Shown here: one piece after another, positions 7,071 to 15,971 of the stretch
Numbering within the stretch: the stretch's first letter is position 1
Layout: each line of letters starts with the position of its first letter
From: JANMZR01 sp040385875
GTDB taxonomy: Bacteria > Bacteroidota > Bacteroidia > Cytophagales > Spirosomataceae
Assembly (NCBI GenBank): GCA_040385875.1
Contig: JAZKGO010000010.1
Coordinates: 1 to 64,000 of the forward strand
Reading direction: 5' to 3'
DNA: 64,000 nt
Translations under genes and position numbers: made by a program
The notes under the pieces: model-generated
What the model was told of the DNA's origin: nothing
The model's input: the letters and a program-made list of their open reading frames with translations, nothing else
Database searches by the model: none

Positions 7071-8357
7071 ATGAAAAACATTAATGTAGAAAATGAGTTT
7101 GGATACACTCAGGAGGGAAAAGTATTTATCAAATCATATTTAGGATATCCAGAAAGACAAATTGGTATAGTCAGGAATACGGATCAAGAGGCTCTGGATT
7201 ATTTTGTAAATCGATTTGCCCTAGCCCAATCAAAAGTAGAAAAACTTGAAAGTCAGATTGAAGAGGCACAAAATAAAGGCTCTTATCTTACCAAGCTTGT
7301 TCAGCTTCGGAAGTCTTTGCTTGAATTTGATGGTCTTGGCAATTTTATTCCACTTTTAGAAAAGTTAGACCTACTCCAAAACCAATTGGAAGGCTTGATT
7401 GTGGTGAATCAAGCTAAAAATTTAGAAATCAAAACTGCTTTGATTAATGATGCCAAAGCAATTTCAAATATAGAGGATTGGAAACAAGCCACCATTGATG
7501 TACAAGAATTAAAAACCAAATGGCTTAAAACTGGTCCAATAGACAAATCGAAAGAAGAGGTTTTAGAGGCTGAGTTCAACGAGATTTGTGATGAATTTTT
7601 TCACCAAAGACGTGAATATTTCATCATCAAGAATAAGGAAATTGACGAACGAATTGTTCGATCTGAAGACTTGATTAACATGGTTTTCAGATTGCGCTAT
7701 GAGCAAGATATTGATCAAGCGTTCCAAAAAATAAAGGAACATCAGGCCGAATTTAGAAATATCGGTGAAATACCCCCAAAAAAGAAAAAAGCGCTGTGGC
7801 GTAACTTCAAAAAGGCAAACGATTTGTTTTTTGAACTTTATAATAGAGCCAAGGGAATCGTACCAAAGGTAAGGTTAGACCCTTACCAGCAAGCTTTGGT
7901 TGACCTTTGTGCTAAAGCAGAAAGTTTAGTGAATGTTCCCCCAGGCCAATATGTTACTGCCTCAGAAAGTGCTAAAAACTTTCTGATCGAGTGGAAAACT
8001 AATGCGCCCAAAGTAAAATATATTGATAAAACATTGGCCGAAAATTTTAGAGCAGCTTGCGATAAAATATTTGAAATGAATTATCTGGTGCGTGTAATTG
8101 GATATCGCCATCCTGAATTCAATGCAAAACCGAGGATTGAGCAGCTTAAAATTATGATCAACCAAATGGATTATTTGGTAAGAAAAGAAAAAAATGAATT
8201 AGAAATTTCGATTCATAATCAAGATAGTTTTAGGTCGACCGAAGAAAACGATCGTCAAAATTTATTAAAAATAAATACCCAGAAACGAAAAATTGCGATG
8301 AAAGATATCCTTTTAGAAAGTTTCAAAAAGGAACTTGAAGGTATATTAGGACAATAA
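7071..8357 (+). CDS. DUF349 domain protein
   Basis: 428 residues, soluble and highly charged, rich in helices. It carries DUF349 repeats marked by the recurring pattern of a Trp in an acidic/basic helix (IEDWKQATIDVQELKTKWLKTG..., GEIPPKKKKALWRNFKKANDLFF, FLIEWKTNAPKV). DUF349 proteins are widespread cytoplasmic coiled-helix proteins in Bacteroidota and Actinobacteria without an established biochemical role. It is a single-gene unit ended by the terminator at 8385-8420. Confidence 0.88.
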   Translation: MKNINVENEFGYTQEGKVFIKSYLGYPERQIGIVRNTDQEALDYFVNRFALAQSKVEKLESQIEEAQNKGSYLTKLVQLRKSLLEFDGLGNFIPLLEKLDLLQNQLEGLIVVNQAKNLEIKTALINDAKAISNIEDWKQATIDVQELKTKWLKTGPIDKSKEEVLEAEFNEICDEFFHQRREYFIIKNKEIDERIVRSEDLINMVFRLRYEQDIDQAFQKIKEHQAEFRNIGEIPPKKKKALWRNFKKANDLFFELYNRAKGIVPKVRLDPYQQALVDLCAKAESLVNVPPGQYVTASESAKNFLIEWKTNAPKVKYIDKTLAENFRAACDKIFEMNYLVRVIGYRHPEFNAKPRIEQLKIMINQMDYLVRKEKNELEISIHNQDSFRSTEENDRQNLLKINTQKRKIAMKDILLESFKKELEGILGQ

Positions 8358-8384
8358 AATAAGAAAAAGTATTTTTGAAAGGAG

Positions 8385-8420
8385 CGTCGTTAAAGTTTGA
8401 AATCTTGACGACGTTTTTTT
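8385..8420 (+). terminator. Rho-independent terminator
   Basis: Hairpin CGTCGT...ACGACG with an imperfect inner stem, followed by seven T. It sits 28 bases after the DUF349 stop. The word AAAGTATTTTTGAAAG occurs just before it and again near 8451-8465, where its TATTTTTG could serve as the -7 box of the next gene. Confidence 0.8.
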
Positions 8421-8502
8421 ATGCAAAAACATGAATATTGCCTTAAAATAAAGTATTTTTGAAAGAATATTAATTTTTACCTCTAACCTTTTTACTTCTA
8501 TA

Positions 8503-9810
8503 ATGAATAATAAATTAATCCTTTGGTCAATCACAGTAGGGCTTGGCGGCTTTTTGTTTGGTATGGATACCGCTGTAATTTCTGGCGCTGAACAAACCAT
8601 TCAAAAGCTTTGGGGTCTTTCAAACTTGCAGCATGGCTTAGCAATAGCAATGGCACTTTATGGCACAGTGGTGGGTGCGGCATTTGGTGGGATACCAGCC
8701 GATAAATTTGGAAGAAAAAAGACATTGTTGTGGATTGGGATTTTATTTTTCTTTTCAGCAATAGGAACTGCGATTGCAAATGATGTGAACACCTTCATGA
8801 TTTTTCGGTTTATTGGTGGCTTGAGTATTGGAGCGTCTTCTGTAGTGGCGCCCGTTTATATTTCAGAAATAGCCCCAGCCAAATACCGTGGTCGTATGGT
8901 GATTTCGTTTCAAATGAATATCGTATTGGGTATTTTGCTGGCTTATGTTTCCAATTATTTACTGGAAGGTGGAGAAAACGACTGGCGGTGGATGTTGGGA
9001 GTAGTGGCTATTCCCGCTTTAATATTTTCATTAATGATGTTATTTACACCAGAAACACCACGATGGCTTATTTTGAATAAAGGTGACGAAAAAGGTGCTA
9101 GAGAAGTATTGGCAATTACAGAATCCAACATTGATGAAGCGCTAAAAACGATAAAAGATTCGGCCCAAGTTTCGGAGGTAAAAGAGACTTTTTTTGATAA
9201 AAAATACAGTCGCCCCATTATATTAGCATTCCTTTTTGCCTTTTTTAATCAGGCATCTGGCATCAATGCTATCATTTATTTTGCTCCACGAATATTTGAA
9301 ATGACAGGCCGTGGCCCTGAAGCTGCATTACTTTCAAGTGCTGGAATTGGTGTTTTTAATTTGATTTTCACCGTAATGGGCTGGTTTTTAATTGATCGAT
9401 TTGGCCGTAAAGTGTTAATGTATATCGGCTCAATTGGCTATATTATATCGCTGGGCTTGATTGCAATGGCTTTTTATGATAAATCATTTGCCAATGTACC
9501 TTTTTTCCTTTTCGCATTTATTGGTGCCCATGCCATTGGGCAAGGTTCAGTAATTTGGGTATTTATTTCGGAGATTTTCCCGAATTCTGTTAGGGCATCT
9601 GGCATGGCTTGGGGAAGTTTGACACACTGGGTCTTTGCCGCCATTATTGCCAATATTTTTCCAATAATGGCCGATAAATTTGGCGGTGCTCCAATATTTG
9701 CATTTTTCAGTGCAATGATGGTTCTACAGCTTTTGTACGTGTGGTTAATGATGCCCGAAACAAAAGGCGTGTCGTTAGAAGATTTACAAAAACGGTTGAT
9801 TAAGGAGTAA
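8503..9810 (+). CDS. Sugar porter family MFS transporter
   Basis: 435 residues, twelve predicted helices. Sugar-porter signatures are present: the start GGFLFGMDTAVISGA, the loop 2-3 motif DKFGRKK, the PETPRWL motif after helix 6, QASGINAIIYFAPRIF in helix 7, the loop 8-9 motif DRFGRKV, and the terminal PETKG. Such proteins import hexoses or pentoses by proton symport or facilitated diffusion across the inner membrane. The exact sugar is not shown by sequence. A Crp/Fnr regulator follows 50 bases later. Confidence 0.93.
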   Translation: MNNKLILWSITVGLGGFLFGMDTAVISGAEQTIQKLWGLSNLQHGLAIAMALYGTVVGAAFGGIPADKFGRKKTLLWIGILFFFSAIGTAIANDVNTFMIFRFIGGLSIGASSVVAPVYISEIAPAKYRGRMVISFQMNIVLGILLAYVSNYLLEGGENDWRWMLGVVAIPALIFSLMMLFTPETPRWLILNKGDEKGAREVLAITESNIDEALKTIKDSAQVSEVKETFFDKKYSRPIILAFLFAFFNQASGINAIIYFAPRIFEMTGRGPEAALLSSAGIGVFNLIFTVMGWFLIDRFGRKVLMYIGSIGYIISLGLIAMAFYDKSFANVPFFLFAFIGAHAIGQGSVIWVFISEIFPNSVRASGMAWGSLTHWVFAAIIANIFPIMADKFGGAPIFAFFSAMMVLQLLYVWLMMPETKGVSLEDLQKRLIKE

Positions 9811-9860
9811 TAATGTGGCAGTGAACACTCTTTCCTAGCCAAAATAGTCAGTCAAAAAAA

Positions 9861-10469
9861 ATGAATGCAGACGACATTATAAAGTCACAAATTGAACCAT
9901 TACTGAACTACTTTCAAAAAGTAATTCGCTTAAATAATGACGAAAAACAACTGGTAACAGAATTATTTAAACCACGACTTTACCGAAAAAGACAATATGT
10001 ATTACAGGAAGGCGATATTTGCAATCAGTTCAATTTTATTGTGCGTGGCTGTCTAAGAATGTATAAAATTGATGATAAAGGAAATACGCATATTTTACAA
10101 TTTGCTGTCGAAAATTGGTGGTTGAGTAATATTGGTAGTTTTCATGAACGCAAACCATCCGAACTCAATATTGATGCTTTGGAAGATACAATGGTTTTAC
10201 AAATTAGTCATGAAAATTTATTGTTACTTTATACAAATGCACCCAAGTTCGACCGCATTTTTAGGGTACTAATTGAAAATAGTTTTGTATCACTTCAAAA
10301 GCGATTATTACAAAACATTAGTTCTACTGCCGAGGAAAGATACAATTCATTTTTGGATAGCCATTCACCTCTCACCAACCGACTACCACAAACACAGATC
10401 GCTTCCTTTTTGGGTATTACACCCGAGTTTTTAAGTCGATTGCGAAACAAGCAAACTAAAAAATCTTAA
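9861..10469 (+). CDS. Crp/Fnr family transcriptional regulator
   Basis: 202 residues. The N-terminal cyclic-nucleotide-binding-like beta barrel spans residues about 25-140 (RKRQYVLQEGDICNQFNFIVRGCLRMYKID). The C-terminal helix-turn-helix contains TNRLPQTQIASFLGITPEFLSRLRNK. It lacks the four Cys of an Fnr iron-sulfur site, so the signal is unknown. It belongs to the large Bacteroidota group often paired with small redox enzymes. The following gene is an F420-reductase-like protein, a likely target by position. Confidence 0.92.
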   Translation: MNADDIIKSQIEPLLNYFQKVIRLNNDEKQLVTELFKPRLYRKRQYVLQEGDICNQFNFIVRGCLRMYKIDDKGNTHILQFAVENWWLSNIGSFHERKPSELNIDALEDTMVLQISHENLLLLYTNAPKFDRIFRVLIENSFVSLQKRLLQNISSTAEERYNSFLDSHSPLTNRLPQTQIASFLGITPEFLSRLRNKQTKKS

Positions 10470-10571
10470 TCTACATCAATACTATTTCTTGATGCAGTTC
10501 ATTGGAGAGAAGCCCCTATCCAATAGAACTTTGCATTATCAAATTATCATTAAAATTTAAAAAGAAATAGT

Positions 10572-11222
10572 ATGACAACAAGATCAAAAGTAGCCGTAAT
10601 CGGCTTAGGAAACATCGGGAAAACAGTAGCTCAAAATTTTGTAAAGGGCAATAGGCCAGTAATTATTGCAGGCCACAAATTAGAGGAAGCAGCTGCATAC
10701 GCACAAGAATTAGGAAGCCTTGCAACAGCATCTGAAACTGGCGAAGCGATTAAGAATGCTGACATAATTGTACTTTCAGTTTGGTTCAACACCATACAAG
10801 AATTGTTTGAGCAGTATGGCACAGAAATGAAAGGAAAAATTATCATTGACCCTTCCAACCCAATTGCTCCAGATGAAAATGGTGGTTTCAAAAAAATAAT
10901 TGGTGAAAAAGAATCAGCAGGCCAGTTAAATGCTGAACTACTTCCACAAGGTGCAAAATTGGTAAAAGCCTTTGGAACATTAGGTGCAGCTTCATTGGCA
11001 GGTGCCGCTCATCAATCACCTGAAAAATCTGTATTATTTTATGCAACTGACGACACAACTGTTGACGCAGAAGTAGAACAACTAATTCAAGACAACGGCT
11101 TTGATGCAATAAAGGTGGGTGGTTTAGACCAATCTATTCGTATTGAAGTTTTTGGTGACTTACACGAATTTGGAGCTTTAGGAAAAACTGTCAACGCAAC
11201 AGAAGCGAAAGCTAAAATTTAA
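10572..11222 (+). CDS. NADPH-dependent F420 reductase-like NAD(P)-binding protein
   Basis: 216 residues. The N-terminal Rossmann motif is GLGNIGKTVAQNF (residues about 11-23), followed by a hydride-acceptor-like fold with DIIVLSVWF and IIIDPSNP segments. The family (F420_oxidored) includes F420:NADP oxidoreductases. Bacteroidota generally lack F420, so members here are NAD(P)-dependent reductases with unknown substrates. It follows a Crp/Fnr regulator on the same strand by about 100 bases and precedes a secreted protein by 17 bases, with which it is probably co-transcribed. Confidence 0.85.
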   Translation: MTTRSKVAVIGLGNIGKTVAQNFVKGNRPVIIAGHKLEEAAAYAQELGSLATASETGEAIKNADIIVLSVWFNTIQELFEQYGTEMKGKIIIDPSNPIAPDENGGFKKIIGEKESAGQLNAELLPQGAKLVKAFGTLGAASLAGAAHQSPEKSVLFYATDDTTVDAEVEQLIQDNGFDAIKVGGLDQSIRIEVFGDLHEFGALGKTVNATEAKAKI

Positions 11223-11239
11223 TTAAAAAAGGAAATCAA

Positions 11240-11986
11240 ATGAAAAAGTTAAATATCTTAATAGCAATTATTCTATATTCAGATGCAGTTTTTTGCCAGC
11301 AGCTTAAATTGGGCAAACAAATTTTTGGACTACACAATGTTACAGGCTCTATTATTAAGTTTCAAGGCGACAATGTTTTGAAGATAGAAAGAGATTTAAA
11401 GGCCCTTCCATTTGATGAAAATCGATTAGAAGCTACAGTAGATGAGCCACACTATGCTAAATTACTTGGATTGGACGATTTTGAGAACGGCACTATTGAG
11501 GTAAAGATGTATAGCCAAATTCAAAACCCTTCGCCTTACAAACCAGCAGCAGGCTTTATTGGTGTTTATTATAGAATAGCTGAAAAAGATTCAGCTTTTG
11601 AATCTATTTATCTAAGACCAAAGGTTGGGAGAGCAAGTAATCAATATGCACGAAATCATACAGTTCAGTATTTTTCATATCCCAACAATAAATTTGGTAC
11701 ACTTCGTAAGAAATATCCAGCAGGTTCATACGAAGGGTCAGCACCAGTTGCTTTAAATGAGTGGATTAGTATGCGTATTGAAGTAAATGGAGAATCTGCT
11801 GAAATGTTTATTAATGGCATGAAACATTCAAATTTTATAGTTGACAAAATGTTGGGCCACACAAAAAGGGGAAGTGTAGGGCTATATGTGGATATTGCTA
11901 CCATAGGATATTTTAAGGACCTTAAAGTAACAAAAAAGCCATTAAAAATAAATCCAACTCAAGGAGAAGCCAATGGTTCAATATAG
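11240..11986 (+). CDS. Secreted concanavalin A-like (lectin/glucanase fold) protein
   Basis: 248 residues with an N-terminal signal peptide (MKKLNILIAIILYSDAVFCQ). The body matches the jelly-roll layout of DUF1080/LamG-type domains: FENGTIEVKMYSQ, GFIGVYYRIAEKDSAFESIYLRP, WISMRIEVNGESAEMFING and GSVGLYVDIATIGYFKDLKV. Such domains bind or cleave carbohydrates. No clear catalytic residues can be assigned. It probably shares a transcript with the F420-reductase-like gene just upstream. Confidence 0.75.
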   Translation: MKKLNILIAIILYSDAVFCQQLKLGKQIFGLHNVTGSIIKFQGDNVLKIERDLKALPFDENRLEATVDEPHYAKLLGLDDFENGTIEVKMYSQIQNPSPYKPAAGFIGVYYRIAEKDSAFESIYLRPKVGRASNQYARNHTVQYFSYPNNKFGTLRKKYPAGSYEGSAPVALNEWISMRIEVNGESAEMFINGMKHSNFIVDKMLGHTKRGSVGLYVDIATIGYFKDLKVTKKPLKINPTQGEANGSI

Positions 11987-12137
11987 CTAGTGCTTTTAAA
12001 ATCTTTTTTCGTTAGCATGTTTTTAGCGGTCTTTTTAACCTAATAATATTCGCAAGCTACCAAGATTTATCTTCGATCTATTATTTGAAAAAAATAAAAA
12101 AGTAAATTATTTCACAATTTGCTTTTTTATTTAAAAT

Positions 12138-12170
12138 TCATATCGTAATATTGCAATATAAATATATGAA
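12138..12170 (+). promoter_or_regulatory. Putative ArsR operator
   Basis: Two almost concentric inverted repeats immediately before the ArsR start: TTCATAT (12138-12144) with ATATGAA (12164-12170), and inside them the perfect 12-base palindrome ATATTGCAATAT (12148-12159). Dyads of this size next to the start are typical autoregulatory ArsR/SmtB sites. Confidence 0.65.
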
Positions 12171-12172
12171 AG

Positions 12173-12499
12173 ATGGGGCTGACCAAAACAGAGTTATTTA
12201 CTGACAGTCAAAACGAGATTGCCAATATTGCTAAATCCATTGCTCATCCAGCTAGAGTGGCAATTATTGAGTATTTATTAAAAGTAGATGGTTGTATCTG
12301 TAACGATATAGTAGAGGAAATCGGATTAGCCCAACCGACAGTTTCTCAACATTTGCGAGAGTTGAAAACAGCAGGAATTATCAAAGGAAATATTGAAGGA
12401 AATGCCATTTGTTATTGTATCAATGAGCCCATCCTTGACAAATTGAATAATTATTTTAAAGGTATCACTAACAAATTAGAGAGTAAAAAGTGTTGTTAA
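12173..12499 (+). CDS. ArsR/SmtB family metalloregulator
   Basis: 108 residues with a winged helix: HPARVAIIEYLLKVDGCICNDIVEEIGLAQPTVSQHLRELKTAGII. The CIC pair in the position of the ELCVCDL metal-binding box of ArsR suggests arsenite/antimonite sensing, and the C-terminus ends in another Cys pair (KKCC). It is the first gene of a three-gene arsenic-type cassette with DUF6428 and an LMW-phosphatase fold protein, spaced 17 and 26 bases. Autorepression through the dyad at 12138-12170 is likely. Confidence 0.92.
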   Translation: MGLTKTELFTDSQNEIANIAKSIAHPARVAIIEYLLKVDGCICNDIVEEIGLAQPTVSQHLRELKTAGIIKGNIEGNAICYCINEPILDKLNNYFKGITNKLESKKCC

Positions 12500-12516
12500 C
12501 GTTTTAAAAAATAATC

Positions 12517-12996
12517 ATGAAACTATCTGAGATTAAATCGATTTTAAAAACTGCTGAGTCAGTTGACTTTCAATTAGAAAACGGGACATTCGTTCCAGAG
12601 CATTTCCATGTGACAGAAGTGGGCATAATCACCAAACATTTTATCGACTGTGGGGGAACTGTGCGAAACGAAAAGGTGGCTAATTTCCAGTTGTGGAATG
12701 CCAATGACTACGACCATAGATTAAAACCAGCCAAATTATTGGGGATAATTGGTCTATCAGAAAAAATACTGGGAATGGAAGACTTAGAAATTGAAGTAGA
12801 ATACCAAACAGATACTATTGGCAAATATGATTTAGAATTCGATGGTAAAAATTTCATTTTAGCCTCCAAACAAACCACTTGCCTAGCTAGCGATAGTTGC
12901 GGCATTCCTGTCTCAAAACAAAAGGTAAAACTAGAAATGAATAGCTTGCAAAATGAGGCCACTGCCTGCTGCTCACCTGGCGGTGGTTGTTGCTAG
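12517..12996 (+). CDS. DUF6428 family protein of ars operons
   Basis: 159 residues without a signal peptide or membrane helix. The N-terminal half holds the conserved FVPEHFHVTEVGIITKHFIDCGG segment. The C-terminus is Cys-rich: CLASDSC around 128 and a final CCSPGGGCC. The family occurs almost only between ArsR and arsenate reductase genes in Bacteroidota. Function is not established. The Cys clusters suggest binding or passing on of arsenite (inference). Confidence 0.85.
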   Translation: MKLSEIKSILKTAESVDFQLENGTFVPEHFHVTEVGIITKHFIDCGGTVRNEKVANFQLWNANDYDHRLKPAKLLGIIGLSEKILGMEDLEIEVEYQTDTIGKYDLEFDGKNFILASKQTTCLASDSCGIPVSKQKVKLEMNSLQNEATACCSPGGGCC

Positions 12997-13040
12997 GCAA
13001 ATAATTTTATAGCCCTAAAAGATTGATAGAAAGAAGAAAA

Positions 13041-13300
13041 ATGAAAAACATTTTAGTATTGTGTACAGGTAACAGCTGCCGAAGTCAAATTGCTCATGGC
13101 TTTTTAGAAGACTTGACTGATGGCCGTTCAGTGAATATTTACAGCGCAGGAGTAGAAACCCATGGAGTAAACCCAAAAGCGATAGCCACCATGGCAGAAA
13201 TTGATATTGACATTTCTAATAATACTTCCAATAATGTAGAAGAGTATTTTGACATACCTTTTGATTTTGTAATTACTGTTTGTGACAATGCGTTGGAACG
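13041..13300 (+). CDS. LMW phosphatase-fold arsenate reductase (3' end lost in gap)
   Basis: The ATG at 13041 gives MKNILVLCTGNSCRSQ, whose CTGNSCRS is the CX5R phosphate/arsenate-binding P-loop of thioredoxin-coupled arsenate reductases and LMW tyrosine phosphatases. The protein then follows the family (YSAGVETHGVNPKAIATMAEI, ITVCDNALE) for 86 residues up to the N run. The missing part would carry the catalytic Asp and further redox Cys. An ATG 18 bases earlier (13023) is possible but adds only a basic stub. The cassette context favours arsenate reduction to arsenite. Confidence 0.88.
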
Positions 13301-13400
13301 NNNNNNNNNNNNNNNNNNNNNNNNNNNNNNNNNNNNNNNNNNNNNNNNNNNNNNNNNNNNNNNNNNNNNNNNNNNNNNNNNNNNNNNNNNNNNNNNNNNN
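13301..13400. other. Assembly gap (100 N)
   Basis: Exactly 100 N, the conventional size for a scaffold gap of unknown length. It truncates the arsenate-reductase-like gene on the left and the deacetylase gene on the right. An arsenite exporter gene could be hidden here. Confidence 0.99.
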
Positions 13401-14290
13401 AGCATATCGCCTTTACGAGTAGTGCTTGACCCTGATATTTTAGAAAAAACTTCCGTTGGCCAGGTACAATGCATGATTACCATCGTAAGACCTGGCTTTA
13501 ACTGATTGATTGATTCAATATAGTTTTTGGTTTTGTAAGCTTGCAAGTCATTATCTGACAAGTCTTTATTCTCAGCATTCCAACCATAGGAGATATTATG
13601 CAAATCATCCAAAACGGGCAATCCAGCAGCCCAAAGCTGCTTTCCAACAGCGGTAGTCATTTCAATGGTTAAGCCCGCCGATTTTTCAGTTTGCAAAATC
13701 ATGGTATTATGACCACCTGGAAACATCACTGGAATGTTGTTTTCCATTCCTAATTTCAAATATTTTTGCAAATATTCTTTAGTGGCAAATAATGTGCCCA
13801 TATGCGAATCGATATGGGTTGGGATCCAGCCCATTGCCTTGGCCCTTTCTAATTGTGCTTTTATTTCTATTTCCACCTCATCGGCAGTAGCATGAGTGGC
13901 TGTTGCCATTACCGACGGCCAAAGAGCTCCTTCAGAATCCACCAAACCGGGAGTTTTTGATTTACCAGCCAAGGGACCCCAACGATAGTCTTTCCATTCG
14001 GAAGTTAGGGTAAGATGCAAGCCAGCATCGGTATTTGGATGGTCTTTTAAGTAATGAAAATAGTCAGGAATCCAACCACAAGGCATCATCATACTACAAG
14101 AAGTGGCCACCCCTTCATCCATAGCCTTAATGGCGCCTAGATTAGAGTCATAACTCATTCCTACATCGTCCACATGTAAGATCAACACTTTTGCGTCTTT
14201 GGGAAACCCTAGTTTTTCGGCATAGGATTGGGCTTTTGCAAAATTTTCAAAAATAAACAGCAAAATAAGAAGGTATTTTAGAAATTTCAT
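13401..14290 (-). CDS. YdjC/ChbG family carbohydrate deacetylase, secreted (3' end lost in gap)
   Basis: From the ATG at 14290 there is a signal peptide (MKFLKYLLILLFIFENFAKAQ) and then the YdjC fold: LILHVDDVGMSYDSN holds the metal-binding Asp pair, DAGLHLTLTSEW the next His, and PTHIDSHMGTLF the HxxxH-type metal ligands. The C-terminal end (VIMHCTWPTE...) runs into the gap about 297 residues in. These enzymes remove acetyl groups from chito-oligosaccharides or related substrates. Export suggests action in the periplasm or outside. Confidence 0.9.
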
Positions 14291-14306
14291 TTGATAAAAC
14301 TTAAAT

Positions 14307-15056
14307 TTAAAGACTAGCATAATATTTAATAATTTCAATCAAATCATTCTCCTTTTTAGGGCTGAGATTATTTGATTTTGCATATTTTTCAACTTCCGAT
14401 TTCTTTTCCCCTAAATTTTTATAAATACTTGAGTTAGCTTTTAGTTCATTTAATTCTCCATTTTCTAAAATATGCAAAGTTGTCCATTTCAGAAAATGCC
14501 CTTCAAAACCGTCTGTATTTATCTCATAGCCAGTCTGTTGGCCATAAACTTTTGGACGGTAGGCACAATTAAGTGCTTTGTATAAGCTCAGTTTTTCATT
14601 TTTAAAAATCAATTGATAAAAAATATTATGAGCGTTTTTTACTGTTTTATTCAACTGAACAAATTTTTGCGACGCAATTGAAAAACTATCTGGTTTTATG
14701 GCTAAAGCTTTGTTTATGTCTCCAGCAGAAAATTGAACCTCTCTGTTTAACAAATTGTACGCAATACTACCTTTTGTTAGGTGACCATTCAAATATATAC
14801 TACAATTAGGAAACCATGCATTGCTATAAATTGGTGTGCCTTTGTACCTTTTTTCTACCTCTTCAATAGTATTGGTATTATTTCCTTTAACCTTCGTTTT
14901 GGTAACAAAAATGGTATCCTTACTTTCCAACACCTCAATTGTAGATTCAGAAAGGCCAAATTGATATCGATTGTTATCCATTACGGGATGCCTGTCACGC
15001 TGACTAAAAGAATTGAACTTATTAAAAAGTAGAAAAACTATTAGAAATTTTCGCAT
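14307..15056 (-). CDS. Secreted protein of unknown function, tandem paralogue 1
   Basis: About 249 residues with signal peptide MRKFLIVFLLFNKFNSFSQ (start at 15056; an in-frame ATG at 15068 overlaps the stop of the relic upstream). I do not recognise a named family. It shares with the next two genes the order NRYQFGLSES-IEVLE-KDT, a YKGTP-NAWF motif, Y-NG--TKG-IAYNLLN, a Tyr/Cys-rich centre and a C-terminus LSPKKENDLIEIIKYYASL. Copies 1 and 2 are nearly identical over long stretches, so the duplication between them is recent. Confidence 0.8.
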   Translation of the reverse strand: MRKFLIVFLLFNKFNSFSQRDRHPVMDNNRYQFGLSESTIEVLESKDTIFVTKTKVKGNNTNTIEEVEKRYKGTPIYSNAWFPNCSIYLNGHLTKGSIAYNLLNREVQFSAGDINKALAIKPDSFSIASQKFVQLNKTVKNAHNIFYQLIFKNEKLSLYKALNCAYRPKVYGQQTGYEINTDGFEGHFLKWTTLHILENGELNELKANSSIYKNLGEKKSEVEKYAKSNNLSPKKENDLIEIIKYYASL

Positions 15057-15064
15057 AACATATT

Positions 15065-15205
15065 TCATTTGTTAAATAAGGTGTTATAATATTTCATCAA
15101 TTCAATGATATCTCGATCATTATCAAATTTTAGATTTTTAATTCCGGCACACCATTGGGTAAATGAATTTATTATAAAAATTATTACACTGACCTTTATC
15201 AATAA
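15065..15205 (-). pseudogene. Relic of a fourth tandem paralogue
   Basis: The minus strand is open for 46 codons with no ATG. The end reads NDRDIIELMKYYNTLFNK, which aligns with KENDLIEIIKYYASL at the C-terminus of the flanking paralogues. The beginning (IKVSVIIFIINSFTQ) looks like a signal peptide. The middle of the gene is missing, so this appears to be an internal-deletion remnant. Its stop overlaps the upstream ATG of paralogue 1. Confidence 0.55.
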
Positions 15206-15212
15206 GTTTCAG

Positions 15213-15959
15213 TTAAAGACTAGCATAATATTTAACAATTTCTATCAAATCATTCTCCTTTTTAGCGCTGAGATTATTTGATTTTGCGAATTTTTCCAGT
15301 TCTGTCCTTTTTCCCACAAAGTATTTATAAAAAGCAGAATTATTTTTCACTTCAATTAATACCCCGTTTTCATAAATAAATAAATCGGTTGATTTAATAA
15401 AAGAGCCCTCAAAATCGTCGGTACTTACATGGTAACTCGTTTTTTGTCCATCTACTTTGGGACGAAAATTGCAGTTATGAACTTTGTAAATACCAATTTT
15501 CTGATTTTTAAAGATCCTTTCATAATAAATAGTATTTGTTAATTTCGACTTTTTACCTAATTGAGTAAAATGATAGCCAGCCAATAAAAAGCTATCTGGC
15601 TTCACCACTACAGGGTGGCTAATGTCTTTTGCAGAAAATTGAATGTCATGATTAAGTAGATTATAAGCAATTATCCCTTTTGTAGCAAGCCCATCTACAT
15701 ATATTACCGAATTGGTAAACCATGCATTTTTAAAAATTGGAGTGCCTTTGTACATTATTTCTACCTCATCGATATTTTGAGTATTGGCATTTTTGTAGTT
15801 AGACTTTGTAATAAACACAGTGTCTTTATTTTCCAAAACTTCAATTCTTGATTCGCTAAGGCCAAACTGATATCGGTTATTGTAAATCATTGGTTGGTTG
15901 CGTTGGCCAAATGATTGACCAAAAATGCTTGTAAAAAATACAAGTAATAATATTCTCAT
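15213..15959 (-). CDS. Secreted protein of unknown function, tandem paralogue 2
   Basis: 248 residues with a signal peptide (MRILLLVFFTSIFGQSFGQ). It matches paralogue 1 throughout, with the same NRYQFGLSES start, YKGTP motif, single conserved Cys in NCNFRPKVDGQKT, and a C-terminus identical over 17 residues. The 3' ends of copies 1 and 2 are also nearly identical at DNA level, including the bases around the stop. It probably acts in the periplasm or at the surface. No catalytic motif is recognisable. Confidence 0.82.
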   Translation of the reverse strand: MRILLLVFFTSIFGQSFGQRNQPMIYNNRYQFGLSESRIEVLENKDTVFITKSNYKNANTQNIDEVEIMYKGTPIFKNAWFTNSVIYVDGLATKGIIAYNLLNHDIQFSAKDISHPVVVKPDSFLLAGYHFTQLGKKSKLTNTIYYERIFKNQKIGIYKVHNCNFRPKVDGQKTSYHVSTDDFEGSFIKSTDLFIYENGVLIEVKNNSAFYKYFVGKRTELEKFAKSNNLSAKKENDLIEIVKYYASL

Positions 15960-15971
15960 GAATTTTTCATT

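Noticed and set aside
9474..9842. 122-codon minus-strand frame opposite the sugar transporter
   Set aside because: Shadow of a clear MFS gene.
13023..14338. Apparent long frames spanning the 100-N gap on both strands
   Set aside because: Both are produced by reading N as sense codons. The real genes stop being readable at the gap edges.
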